Source: Echria macrotheca
Taxonomy: Eukaryota > Ascomycota > Sordariomycetes > Sordariales > Schizotheciaceae
NCBI GenBank assembly: GCA_030411725.1
Contig: MU839827.1
Coordinates: forward strand, 558,001 to 622,000
DNA length: 64,000 bases
Reading direction: 5' to 3'
Numbering within the stretch: the first letter of the stretch is position 1; each line of letters begins with the position of its first letter. A program made the position numbers and the translations under genes. Below are positions 22,046 to 31,169 of this stretch, piece by piece. Under the pieces are notes generated by a model. It was not told the origin of the DNA. It did no database searches and saw nothing but the letters and a program-made list of their open reading frames with translations.

Positions 22046-23824
22046 ATGAAGGGCGTCTCGGCCATCGTTATTGCTGCTCTCCTGGGCCGTGTTGTGGCCG
22101 CGCCCCCGCAGCCACCGGCAAAAGTCGTCGAGAAGCGGGCGGCCCCAACCGTCACCCTCGCCGCGGGCACCGTCGTGGGCGGATCGCGCGTGGCCACGGA
22201 GGTGTTCAACGGGATCCCATATGCGCTGCCTCCCACCGGCGACCGTCGACTCCGGCCACCCGTGAGACTCAACGCGACATTTGGGACTCTCGACGCCAGC
22301 GGTATTCCCAATGCGTGTCCTCAGTTCTTCGCCAACACGGCCGGCAATGATCTCCTCAGCCAGGTGCTCGACACGGTTACGAACCTGCCGTTTTTTCAGA
22401 ATGTGCTCAAGGTGAGCGAGGACTGTCTGACGGTTAACGTGATTCGGCCGGCCGGCACGAAAGCTGGTGATAAGCTTCCGGTGCTGTTTTGGATTTTTGG
22501 TGGTGGATTCGAGGTGTGTATATCTATTTGTCTCCGAAAGACGATGAAACTGACTTGTCAGCTTGGTTGGACATCCATGTATGAGGGCGGCCCCCTGGTT
22601 GCTAATGCCATCGCCATGGGCAAGCCCTACATCTTTGTGGCTGTGAACTACCGCGTCGCCGGTTTTGGTTTCCTACCTGGAAAGGAGGTGCTCGGCGACG
22701 GCGCCGCAAACCTCGGCCTGCTCGACCAGCGCATGGGTCTTGAGTGGGTTTCCGACAACATTGCGGCGTTCGGTGGTGATCCGGACAAGGTCACCATCTG
22801 GGGGGAGTCAGCCGGCGCGATTTCCGTGTTCAACCAGATGGCGCTGTACGATGGTGACAACACGTACAACGGCAAGAAGCTCTTCCGTGGTGCCATCATG
22901 AATTCTGGCAGTATTGTCCCCGCCGATCCCGTCGACTGTCCGAAAGGGCAGGCTATTTACGATAACGTGGTCCGCAAGGCCGGCTGCGCTTCTGCTTCCG
23001 ACACGCTCGCCTGTCTGCGCGCTCTTCCTTACGCCAAGTTTCTCGAGGCCGCGAACTCGGTCCCAGCGATACTTTCGTACAACTCGGTGGCGCTGTCATA
23101 TCTGCCCCGTCCGGACGGCCACGTCCTCACGCAGAGCCCTGACAAGCTTGTGCTCCAGCGCAAGTACGCGGCGGTTCCGATGATCATTGGCGATCAGGAG
23201 GACGAGGGCACTTTGTTCTCGCTGTTTCAGAGCAACATCACCACGTCGGCCAAGCTCAAGACGTACCTCTCGACGATTTTCTTCCACAGCGCGAGCACAT
23301 CGCAGGTGTCGTCTCTGGTGGATGTCTACGACGACAGCCTCCTCGCCGGCTCCCCGTTCCGGACCGGCATCTTCAACGAGGTCTACCCGGGTTTCAAGCG
23401 GCTCGCCGCCATCCTGGGAGATTTGGTGTTTACGCTCACGCGCCGCGTCTTCCTCGCCGACGCGCTGACGGCGAACCCGAACGTGCCGTCGTGGTCATAC
23501 CTGGCGAGCTACAACTACGGCACGCCAATTCTCGGAACCTTCCACGGGTCTGATTTGTTGCAAGTGTTTTACGGCATCCTGCCCAACTACGCGAGCAAGA
23601 GCATCCAGTCGTTCTATGCGAACTTTGTGTATAATCTGGACCCGAACGACGCCAAGGGCGGGACGAATGCGATTGGCAGCAAGGTGGGGATTAGCTGGCC
23701 GCAGTGGTCGAAGAACCGGATGTTGATGCAGTTCTTTGCGAATAACGCGGATCTGCTCAAGGATGATTTCAGGGGGAAGCAGTATGATTGGATTAAGGCT
23801 AATGTTGATGCGTTGCATATATGA
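22046..23824 (+). CDS. Secreted type-B carboxylesterase/lipase (Candida rugosa lipase-like)
   Basis: The frame starts MKGVSAIVIAALLGRVVA, a signal peptide, followed by a KR site (VVEKRAAP) suitable for Kex2 cleavage. Hallmarks in order: NGIPYALPPTGDRRLRPP, the type-B signature SEDCLTVNV, the oxyanion loop WIFGGGFE, the nucleophile elbow WGESAGA (Ser about 239), the acid region DEGTLFSL and the catalytic His region GTFHGSDLL. A 48-nt GT-AG intron (22514-22561) interrupts GGGFE/LGWTSMYEGG, matching the family sequence exactly. Removing it gives 576 aa. Because it is a multiple of three and has no stop, unspliced mRNA would also be translatable. The enzyme should hydrolyse lipid or other esters outside the cell. 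Confidence 0.92.
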   Translation: MKGVSAIVIAALLGRVVAAPPQPPAKVVEKRAAPTVTLAAGTVVGGSRVATEVFNGIPYALPPTGDRRLRPPVRLNATFGTLDASGIPNACPQFFANTAGNDLLSQVLDTVTNLPFFQNVLKVSEDCLTVNVIRPAGTKAGDKLPVLFWIFGGGFEVCISICLRKTMKLTCQLGWTSMYEGGPLVANAIAMGKPYIFVAVNYRVAGFGFLPGKEVLGDGAANLGLLDQRMGLEWVSDNIAAFGGDPDKVTIWGESAGAISVFNQMALYDGDNTYNGKKLFRGAIMNSGSIVPADPVDCPKGQAIYDNVVRKAGCASASDTLACLRALPYAKFLEAANSVPAILSYNSVALSYLPRPDGHVLTQSPDKLVLQRKYAAVPMIIGDQEDEGTLFSLFQSNITTSAKLKTYLSTIFFHSASTSQVSSLVDVYDDSLLAGSPFRTGIFNEVYPGFKRLAAILGDLVFTLTRRVFLADALTANPNVPSWSYLASYNYGTPILGTFHGSDLLQVFYGILPNYASKSIQSFYANFVYNLDPNDAKGGTNAIGSKVGISWPQWSKNRMLMQFFANNADLLKDDFRGKQYDWIKANVDALHI

Positions 23825-25239
23825 TTTTTTTGAGGAGTCAATGATGGGGGGACTCGATGGTTAAAGGGAAAGGAGGTTTTGTGCATAGGGTCTTGGGATT
23901 GGGTTTGCATTGTTTTTGGTTGGTTGGTTGAGATACCATGGCGGTTTGATGATGCTTGATGCCTCGGGGGTTTATGAAAATGAAAAGTTGATGACTGTTG
24001 AATCATATTCTTTACAGGCTTTGTTATTGTCGTTGTAACTGAGGCTCGTGAGGGGCATGTATCTGTCTTGTTTGATATCTGGTCAGTTACATGAGCCAGA
24101 TCCATCCAAGGACATCTTGTAATTGCGGATACCCTCATCCGTTTGCCTGCAAGTAAAAACGAGACCAAGACAGTGAAATCAGTCTGGCTTCATCAGCATC
24201 ACTGGCGGCCCCCTGCATAGGAAGACCAATGGATCCTCGCAGTACGGATGACCGTTAAGCTGAACTTTACTTCTCTCCTTGATGTGTAAACCAAGAAGAA
24301 AGGATGCTTTCCCTGCCTCGGTTTGTTTTCCTAATCACCTGCTCATGCCGCATACATAACCTGCCCCTCTTCCAGAAGCTTACATCTATACCTATAAAAA
24401 TCCGGAACATTCCAATCCATTCATCATATATATATATATTATCCCTGTACAGAGTCACGCGAGATTTATTACTTATTTCCGCCCTCTCACGGACATGATA
24501 TAACCCGCTTTTATACACCGGACATGTATCCAACCATCAATACTACACCCCCCGGCCTAAGGGACGCGCCCCCCTTCAACTTCTTCCGCAAATGATAAGG
24601 CCAGAGCCTCATGTGGTTAACGAAACATCAGAGAGATGATCGCTGCCATGAGATGGCCGAGGAGGCGATGGTTCTGGATCCCCATAGCAAGAACGATACG
24701 AGGGCGAAGCCACGCCGCCGTGGAACTTTGCAGGACGTCTCACTAATTGAATGGAATGGGACAGTATCCATCTAAATGGAAGAGTCCGATAGCTAGCTCC
24801 CTAGGTAGGTACCTCAGGTAGGTAAGTTAGTGCCAAGGCCGCCAGGTCAGAATGGGTTTGTACAGTCTAGATACGTAGTTTTATCCCTCTTGCATCGTTC
24901 CCACCTAGATACATGTAATCTAGATAGTTACGGTACAATACATGTTCCGCTGACAACGGGGGTCGGTCGGGTGGGGTGTGCTGGTGGATGTCGTGTATAT
25001 CTCGAGAAGGACTCGATGCCTCGGGTATTTTTGTTGTTGTGAAGGGAATACGATGATGACATCAACATCAAAAACATCAACAACATCATGATCGAATCGA
25101 GAGGAAGGAAACTCGGATATGGCTCAGCCGGCCAGTCTGGATGGATGCGTGAGGAACAAACGTCCCTTTGAATTTACCTCCCTACCTAGGTACCGTGGAA
25201 GACGATATTCTCTAAAAAAAAAAAAAGTAAAAATGTGAA
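23825..25239. other. Intergenic, AT-rich patches and palindromic motifs
   Basis: No gene is supported. It contains a short TA run (24426-24440), clustered CTAGGTAGGTACCT-type motifs (24801-24825 and 25181-25194) and an A run just after 25214. Confidence 0.55.
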
Positions 25240-25372
25240 GTTGGAGGTGGGATTCGAACGGATAACCTCGACGGACCAAAAAAAAAAAGGAGAAATGTCG
25301 ACCCGAAGAGATATTCAGTCCGGCTTCCGAGAAGAGCGTAGCCTAGACGCACTAGACTATTCACCCTCCTCT
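25240..25372 (-). ncRNA. tRNA-like sequence, probably a degenerate tRNA or tRNA-derived repeat
   Basis: On the minus strand an A-box-like stretch (TAGTCTAGTGCG, near 25350) is followed about 85-100 bases later by CGTTCGAATCCC (near 25250), a close match to the Pol III B-box consensus. An 11-base T run (25278-25288 as A on the plus strand) lies between. The acceptor and T stems do not pair as in a working tRNA: the base run before TTCGAAT is not complementary to CCCAC. A tRNA pseudogene or tRNA-derived short element is therefore more likely than a functional tRNA. Confidence 0.35.
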
Positions 25373-25494
25373 TCCACGGAAATCTCTCTAAGGGGTTTTG
25401 ATTATATGCCCCCGTGCAGATATTGTAACCCCGCTCTTCCACGGGAGTATCTTGTGAGTTTTTTTATTATATGCCTCGTGCAGATAGATATTGT
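25369..25494. repeat. 65-bp imperfect tandem duplication
   Basis: Two copies, starting at 25369 and 25434, both begin CTCTTCCACGG, share TTATATGCC and CGTGCAGATA near the same offsets, and end in GATATTGT. The second copy has a longer T run and diverges at several positions. It directly abuts the 5' end of the tRNA-like sequence. Confidence 0.7.
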
Positions 25495-25867
25495 GTCACA
25501 CAGTCACGAACGATCCTGTGGCCTGCCTGGCCCAGATCGTCGTGCTGGCATATAAGGGATTCTGAGGTGATTATTTAGGTCTCCTGTATTATAGACCTCG
25601 TGTTGCAAACTGGCAAGATAATATCGGGCGACGGGAACACGGTGCGTGTGACGACTGGGTCGCAGGACCACACCCAATTGAGCCAGCCTCCAAAAGGATT
25701 GCCAGAATTCTAAGGTCAGCATCCTAGAATCCTAACTGTGGATATATGCCAGTACGACCCCGGCCAGGGCCGTGACTTCGTGCTTGCAAGACAAAAAATA
25801 ACAACACCACAAGCTCCCCCCTCAACCATCACATCAAAAACCACAAACAACCAAAACCACACACACC

Positions 25868-25892
25868 AAAAAAAAAAAAAAAAAAAAAAAAA
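25868..25892. repeat. A25 homopolymer next to the PDI-like stop codon
   Basis: An uninterrupted run of about 25 A on the plus strand begins four bases beyond the stop codon (minus strand) of the PDI-like gene, so it would be a U run at the start of that gene's 3' UTR. Confidence 0.9.
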
Positions 25893-25895
25893 CCA

Positions 25896-27549
25896 TCACA
25901 ACTCCTCATGCCCCCTCCCTCCCCCCCCACCATCCCCCCTCCGGTTCCACGCCTTAACCTTCCCCCTAACAATATCCCCCAAAAACCCCTCCACCTCCCC
26001 CGCCCTAACGGGGAGATCCCCCCGAAAGGGATACCGATATACCTCACCCGTAGCCGGGTTCTGGACGGCCAATCCTACCCCGCCTTCGTCTTCCAACCCA
26101 AGCATGGAGGGGGCGTCGGGGAATTCGGAGGGCGAGGTGGTGAGGAAGGTTAGGTATTCTTGGTATTTTTTTGCGAGGGGTCTGACTTGTTGATGGAATA
26201 TTTGGAGGTGGAGGGGGGAGGGGGGGAGGTAGTGGAGGAGGGATTTTCCTGACTTTTTTTTTTATGTTAGTATGTTTGTGTTGTTGGTGAGTGTGTGTGT
26301 GTGTGTGTGTGAGGATGGGGTTTTTGGTGATGGATGGATGTGTGTGTGTGTGTTTGTTTGCGGTGGGAGTATGTATGTTTGTGGGGTTGGGTGTGTGTGT
26401 AGGTAGGTATGGATGCATATTTGTGGTGATAGGTAAGGTAGTGGGCACGACGTGGGGTGGTGGTTTCGATTATGTCTCCCCCTCTCTGCTTTCTGCTTCC
26501 TTTTGCATATACGGCTTCCCTGTGGTAATGTGCTTTTTTGTCTTCTGAAGCCCGCCACCACGCAGGGACGAGAAGGCCCAAAAGATGCCGAATCATGTGC
26601 ATATGGGTTCAAATAGGGGGGATCAAGGAGAGGGGGGCGGAGAAGGGTGGTGAGGAGAGTGTTGCTGTGGGATTCAGGGAGAAAAAAAATACCTGGTATA
26701 TCTCCATCTCATTCCGTCTCGTCAGCTCGGGAATCAACGGCGTCGCGCACTTTTTCACAAACGTCTCAATCCCCTCGCTCGGCACCAGTCCAATCTCCTT
26801 CACTTCCAAAACGTGGTGCATCTCATCCTCCCTGTTGTAGCACTCTATCCTCCCGCCATCCCTTGTGTCAGAGGTGATCCCGAAAGTGTACCGATCTCTG
26901 TACTTTTTTGCCTGCGCTTCAAAGTGTTCCCTTATCAGACTCGTCGAAGGGAGATGCGCGAGGAAGGTGACCTCGTCGCTGGACAGGAATGTCGATATCT
27001 CGGAAGCGTCGATGGTCGGGATTTCGTTGCATGGACGGGTGGTCATGCGTTTGACGAACGAGACGATAGAAGAGGTCCGGCGTGGACCGCGGTAGCGCTG
27101 GAGGAGCGTGGCGTGGTGGTAGAGTCGGATTGTCGGGAGGGACGAAACGGTGTAGTTCGCGCAGAGGGATTTGGAGTAAATGCAGTCTATGCTGGTTACT
27201 TCGATCGAGGGGATGGCCGGAAAGGTCCATTCTTGTTCGAGGGATGTTGATTTTTCGCTTCCTTTTGTTAGTCGTGGTGGGAAACTGAAGGAGAAAAAAC
27301 ATACTCGGTTGGCTTTACATGGTGATTCGAGTTCGATTAGTTGATTATCTCGTCCTGCAATGGGAATGGGGACATACATGGACGACTGTTTGAATTAGCA
27401 TCCGAATCCACCGGAGAGAAGAACATGTAGGGCTACTTACACGCAACAAGAGTATACTCATTCTCCTCCAGAGCCCGTTCGAATGAGTCCCCGCTGAAAT
27501 GACTCCAGCCCAGAGCTGGGGGTATCAACAACAACGTCGTCAACCGCAT
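25896..27549 (-). CDS. PDI-related thioredoxin-fold protein (ER), one junction unresolved
   Basis: Exon 1 (27549-27441) encodes MRLTTLLLIPPALGWSHF, a signal peptide, then SFERALEENEYTLVA. The central exon (about 27284-26693) has SLEQEW, then SSLPTIRLYHHATLLQRYRG, the thioredoxin cis-Pro region of PDI family proteins, and a second thioredoxin-like domain (SSDEVTFLAHLPSTSLI). The last exon (26252-25896) adds VRPLAKKYQEYLTFLTT, GLAVQNPATGEVYRYPF and FLGDIVRGKVKAW. No CXXC active site is seen: the first domain carries IDCIYSKSLC instead. The long last intron (26253-26692) is packed with GT and T repeats. Between exon 1 and the central exon no canonical GT-AG choice keeps frame, so there is either a missed micro-exon, a sequence error or a genuine lesion. 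The family is sound; integrity is not. Confidence 0.65.
26287..26312. repeat. GT microsatellite inside the PDI-like gene intron
   Basis: About a dozen GT units, followed by further interrupted GT runs at 26338-26352 and 26388-26400. Together with a G-rich run at 26201-26243 that falls in the coding exon, they make the 3' half of this gene unusually repeat-dense. Confidence 0.85.
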
Positions 27550-27885
27550 TTTGACTCGTTTTCGAAAGTAGAATCAAAGAAGAAAAAACATGAATGCAGT
27601 CGAGGTATCATCCCACGGGACGTCGTCGGAACGCGGGACGCACTGACGACAGGGGCCAAAAGCTTGTGTGACAGGGGTGCTGATCCGAACGACCTGCGAC
27701 AGATATCCCCGGCCTCGGCGGCCCCTGAAACTTTCTTCAGGGACGAGATGACGTGAGTTGCGAAGCTTGAGCGCGGGGTTAGTTTCAGTGATGGGAGGAG
27801 ATATGGGATGTCCTTTTCTTTCCGGATGATTCCATCTTCATTTCCTCTCATTTTCTTTTCATGAGATCGGACGAACAACAACAAA
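27550..27885. promoter_or_regulatory. Divergent promoter between the PDI-like gene and prolyl 4-hydroxylase
   Basis: A 336-bp head-to-head spacer with no coding content of its own; both neighbours start with ER signal peptides. T-rich and A-rich tracts are present, but I cannot name a specific factor site. Confidence 0.55.
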
Positions 27886-28721
27886 ATGAGGATATCGCGA
27901 TATTTACTAGGCGGCTGCGTCGCCGGTGTCATTGCCGACCAGGTCCCGCTGGTTGGCGACTACAACTGCGAGCACCCACCCTACCAAGTGCTCATGGTAT
28001 CGAAATCGCCGCGGGTGATTTACATTACCGACTTTTTGACTCCCGAGGAGCGGTCTCACCTGCAGAATGTCACGTAGGTTTTTTTTCCTCATCTTCTCCC
28101 CTTCTCCCCAAACTAACAAGCCAAAGTCAAAACTCCTTCACCCGCTCACACGTCGCCTCCCGCGCCGGCGCCGCTAAACACGCCGTCCGCACCTCCCAAT
28201 CGACCCTCGTCCCGCGCGACGCCATAGTCCGCTGCATCGAGACGCGCGCCCTCGCGTTCCAGGGCTACGACACACCCCGCCGCAACCTCGAGCCCTTGCA
28301 GCTCGTCAAATACGGCCCGACAGAGCACTACCACTACCACACCGACTGGTTTCTATCCCAGGAAAACGCGTCCCCTCAAGCAGGCGGCAACCGGGTCAGC
28401 TCATTTTTTGCGTACGTCCAAGTCGCGAATGACACGACCGGCGGCGGGACGAATTTTCCGCATCTAGACCCGCCGGCCGACGCGCGCTGGTGCGAGATGG
28501 GCATTGTGGATTGTGATGATGAGTATGACAGGGGGGTTACGTTCCGGCCGGTCGAGGGGAATGCGATTTACTGGGAGAATTTGAGAAGCGACGGGAGCGG
28601 GGACGAGAGGACGTTGCATGCTGGGCTGCCGCTGACGGGCGGAGGCAAAATTGGGATGAATATCTGGACGAGGGAGATGGCGTTGAGCGAGGACGTTCGG
28701 GGGAGGGATTATTATCCTTGA
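27886..28721 (+). CDS. Prolyl 4-hydroxylase-type 2-oxoglutarate/Fe(II) dioxygenase
   Basis: Exons 27886-28073 and 28127-28721 (53-nt intron) give 260 aa. The N-terminus (MRISRYLLGGCVAGVIADQV) is a likely signal peptide. The P4H fold is shown by the iron ligands H134 and D136 in HYHTDWF and H227 in RTLHAG, and by K237 in GGGKIGMNIW, which binds 2-oxoglutarate. The entrance segment IYITDFLTPEERSHLQNV and the strand LEPLQLVKYGPTEHY are typical. An acidic loop (VDCDDEYDRG) precedes VTFRPVEGNAIYWEN. It should hydroxylate prolines in secretory or membrane proteins in the ER; the substrate is unknown, as for most fungal members. It diverges from a PDI-related gene. Confidence 0.92.
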
Positions 28722-28994
28722 TACTGGCTGCATGGAATAATGTAACGACCTCGTTGGCCGATGCCATGCATGTGAATATGCCCAACGTGGTCTGCAGCCC
28801 AGAGCCTTGCGCCGGATTGGGACATGTAAAAATGCTGCGCCCCCGCCCGGACGGTGTGGTGCCCGGCCAGACTCATCGGTTTGTTCTGGTTGCTTTTCGT
28901 CACTTCCTTGGAAAAACTCGAACTAGTACCCATCTTCAACCGTCAGCCATTCTCGCATCATTTCATCAACCATCGCGGCAGAAGAACACTGAAG

Positions 28995-30242
28995 ATGCCA
29001 TCCCTCGGCGCCATCCAGATGATCCCGCGCGACGCGTCGCAGGGAACGGGATACCCCTCCTCCCTCAAAAACCACGCGATCCCCTACGGCATGCTAGGCT
29101 TCCTCGGCGACCTGCTAGCGGTATATATCTTCTTCTGCGTGTCGTGCCACCGCAGCCCAATATTTCCCTGGATGAAATTGAGGGGACGAAGATGGGGGCT
29201 GTGGATGGCGGCGATCCAGGGCGTGTGCTGCGAGGGGCTGCTGCTGTATGAGCTGTTCCGGTTTCGCTTCACGGCGGAAGTGGTGTTGATCCATTGCGCG
29301 CGTTTGTTTTATGTTTTCTTCTTTGCCTGTGGTGTCTGGGGTGGGGTGGATAAGAATATGAAGAAGGGCGAGGATAAAGCAGATCCAGAGAGACTGGGTG
29401 GAGATGGGACTGAGAAGAAAGATGAGGGTGCTGTGGACGGACATGAGGAAGACCTGACAGAAAAAGGAAGTGTTAGCGTGGATCTGGACGAGAAGACGAG
29501 CAAGGACGGGTGTAGGTTTGGCGACAAGAGAGAGAGGGATTCACAAACTTTCAGGCTGAGTATCGACACCTGCGTCGAGGTTCATGACACTCCAGCTGGT
29601 GTCGAGGATGAAAAGCCTGTCGAGAAAGCGACGGTTGACGAGATCACCACGATAACCACGACTTCGACCGACACGGCCGCCAACATCACACCGCCCGCGG
29701 CCAATCCCACATCTTCACCTCCAACGCCATCCACAACCACAACAGATAAAGAAAAAAGCGACCAAGCAATAATGCTCACCCTCGCCATAATCACCACAAC
29801 CCTCCAGACAGCAGGCACCTTCCTCCTCCTGATCCGCCTCGACACCAGCCCCTCGACCTCAGAAAGGTCCATCTACGCGCTCGTCATGCTCGCCATCGCA
29901 ACCGGCATCTTGGGTCTAGTGTTCCTCGGTTCCCTCCTATCCCGCTGTATTGTCCTGTCAAAATACCACAACTTCAATCCCGACATCGCTACCCCGGAGG
30001 AACGTGCCAAGAGGGAAAAGGCCATGAGCGGCAACGGACCGATGGCGGTTTTGTTTCCCCTCATCTTTCTGGGCATGGTGGCGGTTTGGGTTGGCGATTG
30101 GGGCGTGGGTATTGCTGCTGGCAATTTGTGGGGGATACTTGGTCCGGATAGTGTTTATGGCTCCGAGGCGGTGGCCATGGATGTGGTTGTGAGATATTGG
30201 GTTTACTTTGGCGCGTCCAAGCTGACGCTTTTTGTTTTCTAA
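28995..30242 (+). CDS. Multi-span membrane protein of unknown function
   Basis: The intronless frame from MPSLGAIQMIPRDASQ gives 415 aa. Three hydrophobic segments lie near the N-terminus (MLGFLGDLLAVYIFFCVSC, MAAIQGVCCEGLLLYEL, LIHCARLFYVFFFACGVWGG). A charged and Thr/Pro-rich cytosolic loop of about 145 residues (DKNMKKGEDK to TTTTDKEKSD) follows. Then come about four more hydrophobic segments (LTLAIITTTLQTAGTFLLLI, LVMLAIATGILGLVFLGSLL, LFPLIFLGMVAVWVGDWGVG, YWVYFGASKLTLFVF). Seven spans are likely. I do not recognise the family. The frame is open 47 codons further upstream, but the chosen Met begins a protein-like sequence and lies in a reasonable context (AAG at -3 to -1). Confidence 0.78.
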   Translation: MPSLGAIQMIPRDASQGTGYPSSLKNHAIPYGMLGFLGDLLAVYIFFCVSCHRSPIFPWMKLRGRRWGLWMAAIQGVCCEGLLLYELFRFRFTAEVVLIHCARLFYVFFFACGVWGGVDKNMKKGEDKADPERLGGDGTEKKDEGAVDGHEEDLTEKGSVSVDLDEKTSKDGCRFGDKRERDSQTFRLSIDTCVEVHDTPAGVEDEKPVEKATVDEITTITTTSTDTAANITPPAANPTSSPPTPSTTTTDKEKSDQAIMLTLAIITTTLQTAGTFLLLIRLDTSPSTSERSIYALVMLAIATGILGLVFLGSLLSRCIVLSKYHNFNPDIATPEERAKREKAMSGNGPMAVLFPLIFLGMVAVWVGDWGVGIAAGNLWGILGPDSVYGSEAVAMDVVVRYWVYFGASKLTLFVF

Positions 30243-30730
30243 TTGGGAAGGGTGTGAGGGTGAGTGCAGCTTTGCCGGTTGGATTTCTCAATATGGAAGA
30301 TGAATGCGTTGGGTGAGATGGTGGATACTTTATCCTCTGTGAAAGACTGAGTGAGGTCAGGATGCATATCTTGTGGAAGAGAGGATGGCCCTGTGGCCCT
30401 GGCTAAATACAGTGCCTGTGGTCCTTGCGTGCCTTCCATCTTTCATGGCTGCTCCTTCCTGGATATGGCTGTTTCACAGACTGTGAAATTAGGGGTTGAC
30501 AAACTCACAATGCTGTGCTGTGACTTGAACAACACTGCTGAATATTGTTGCATAAAAGCGGGTGCTGGGATATGCGAGAAAGACAGTCTCTTGTTTTTCA
30601 GATACCCAAGACAAACATCCGTTTCCCATAGACACAGAAAATCTTTGGTACCCAAAGCCCATGGGCAAAAACACTGTCTCAAATTGTAAAGAACCAAAAA
30701 AGGAAGTAGGAAGCTTTGCGCTTCCGGTAA
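30243..30730. other. Intergenic, 3' flank of the membrane protein and of tRNA-Glu
   Basis: No gene is seen. The short frames here are unconvincing. Confidence 0.55.
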
Positions 30731-30822
30731 CTCGGATACGGGGAGTCGAACCCCGGGCTGCTGAGACACTTCAAGATCAAAGACCATGAGAGTCAGCGAT
30801 GTTACCGCTACACCATACCCGA
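30731..30822 (-). tRNA. tRNA-Glu(CTC) with an intron
   Basis: Minus strand. The acceptor TCGGGTA pairs with TATCCGA (one G-U), followed by discriminator G. The D arm (TGGTGTAGCGGTAACATC), the anticodon stem GCTGA/TCAGC and the T arm (CCGGGGTTCGACTCCCCG) all form. The anticodon loop reads CTCTCA with anticodon CTC. About 21 bases of intron sit after position 37, the usual site for nuclear tRNA introns. The T arm and acceptor resemble fungal tRNA-Glu. CTC decodes GAG. The mature tRNA is about 71 nt. Confidence 0.92.
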
Positions 30823-31169
30823 TGGGACTTGTTGATGAAAACACATCGTCAAAAATCCCTCATGAACCCGAGTCGTGTTGCGCCCAGGGCATGCCCAAAA
30901 GTCCCACTGCAACGATTCAAGTCCTTCCTGGAGCGAGCTGCTCGGTTGGGTCCACCGATGGAAAAACGACACCAGACCTGGGTCCACAATGCTGACTCGT
31001 GATGTGGATTCATAACGGTCCCTTTCTAGTCGTAACACCGTAATGTACAGAAACCCCGGCAACCAAAAACTCCCCCGCTGCGAATCATGCGAAATGCACC
31101 TTTCTAACCCACCCGCTACCACCACCCAAACCCCTGCGTACACGCCCAAATTGCCGTCCCAGTGCGACG
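30823..31169. other. Intergenic between tRNA-Glu and the zinc-finger gene
   Basis: No gene is seen; this is the 5' flank of the tRNA and the 3' flank of the zinc-finger gene. Confidence 0.5.

Noticed and set aside
26262..26612. Thr/His/Pro-rich frames near the GT repeats
   Set aside because: Translation of microsatellite DNA inside an intron, not a protein.
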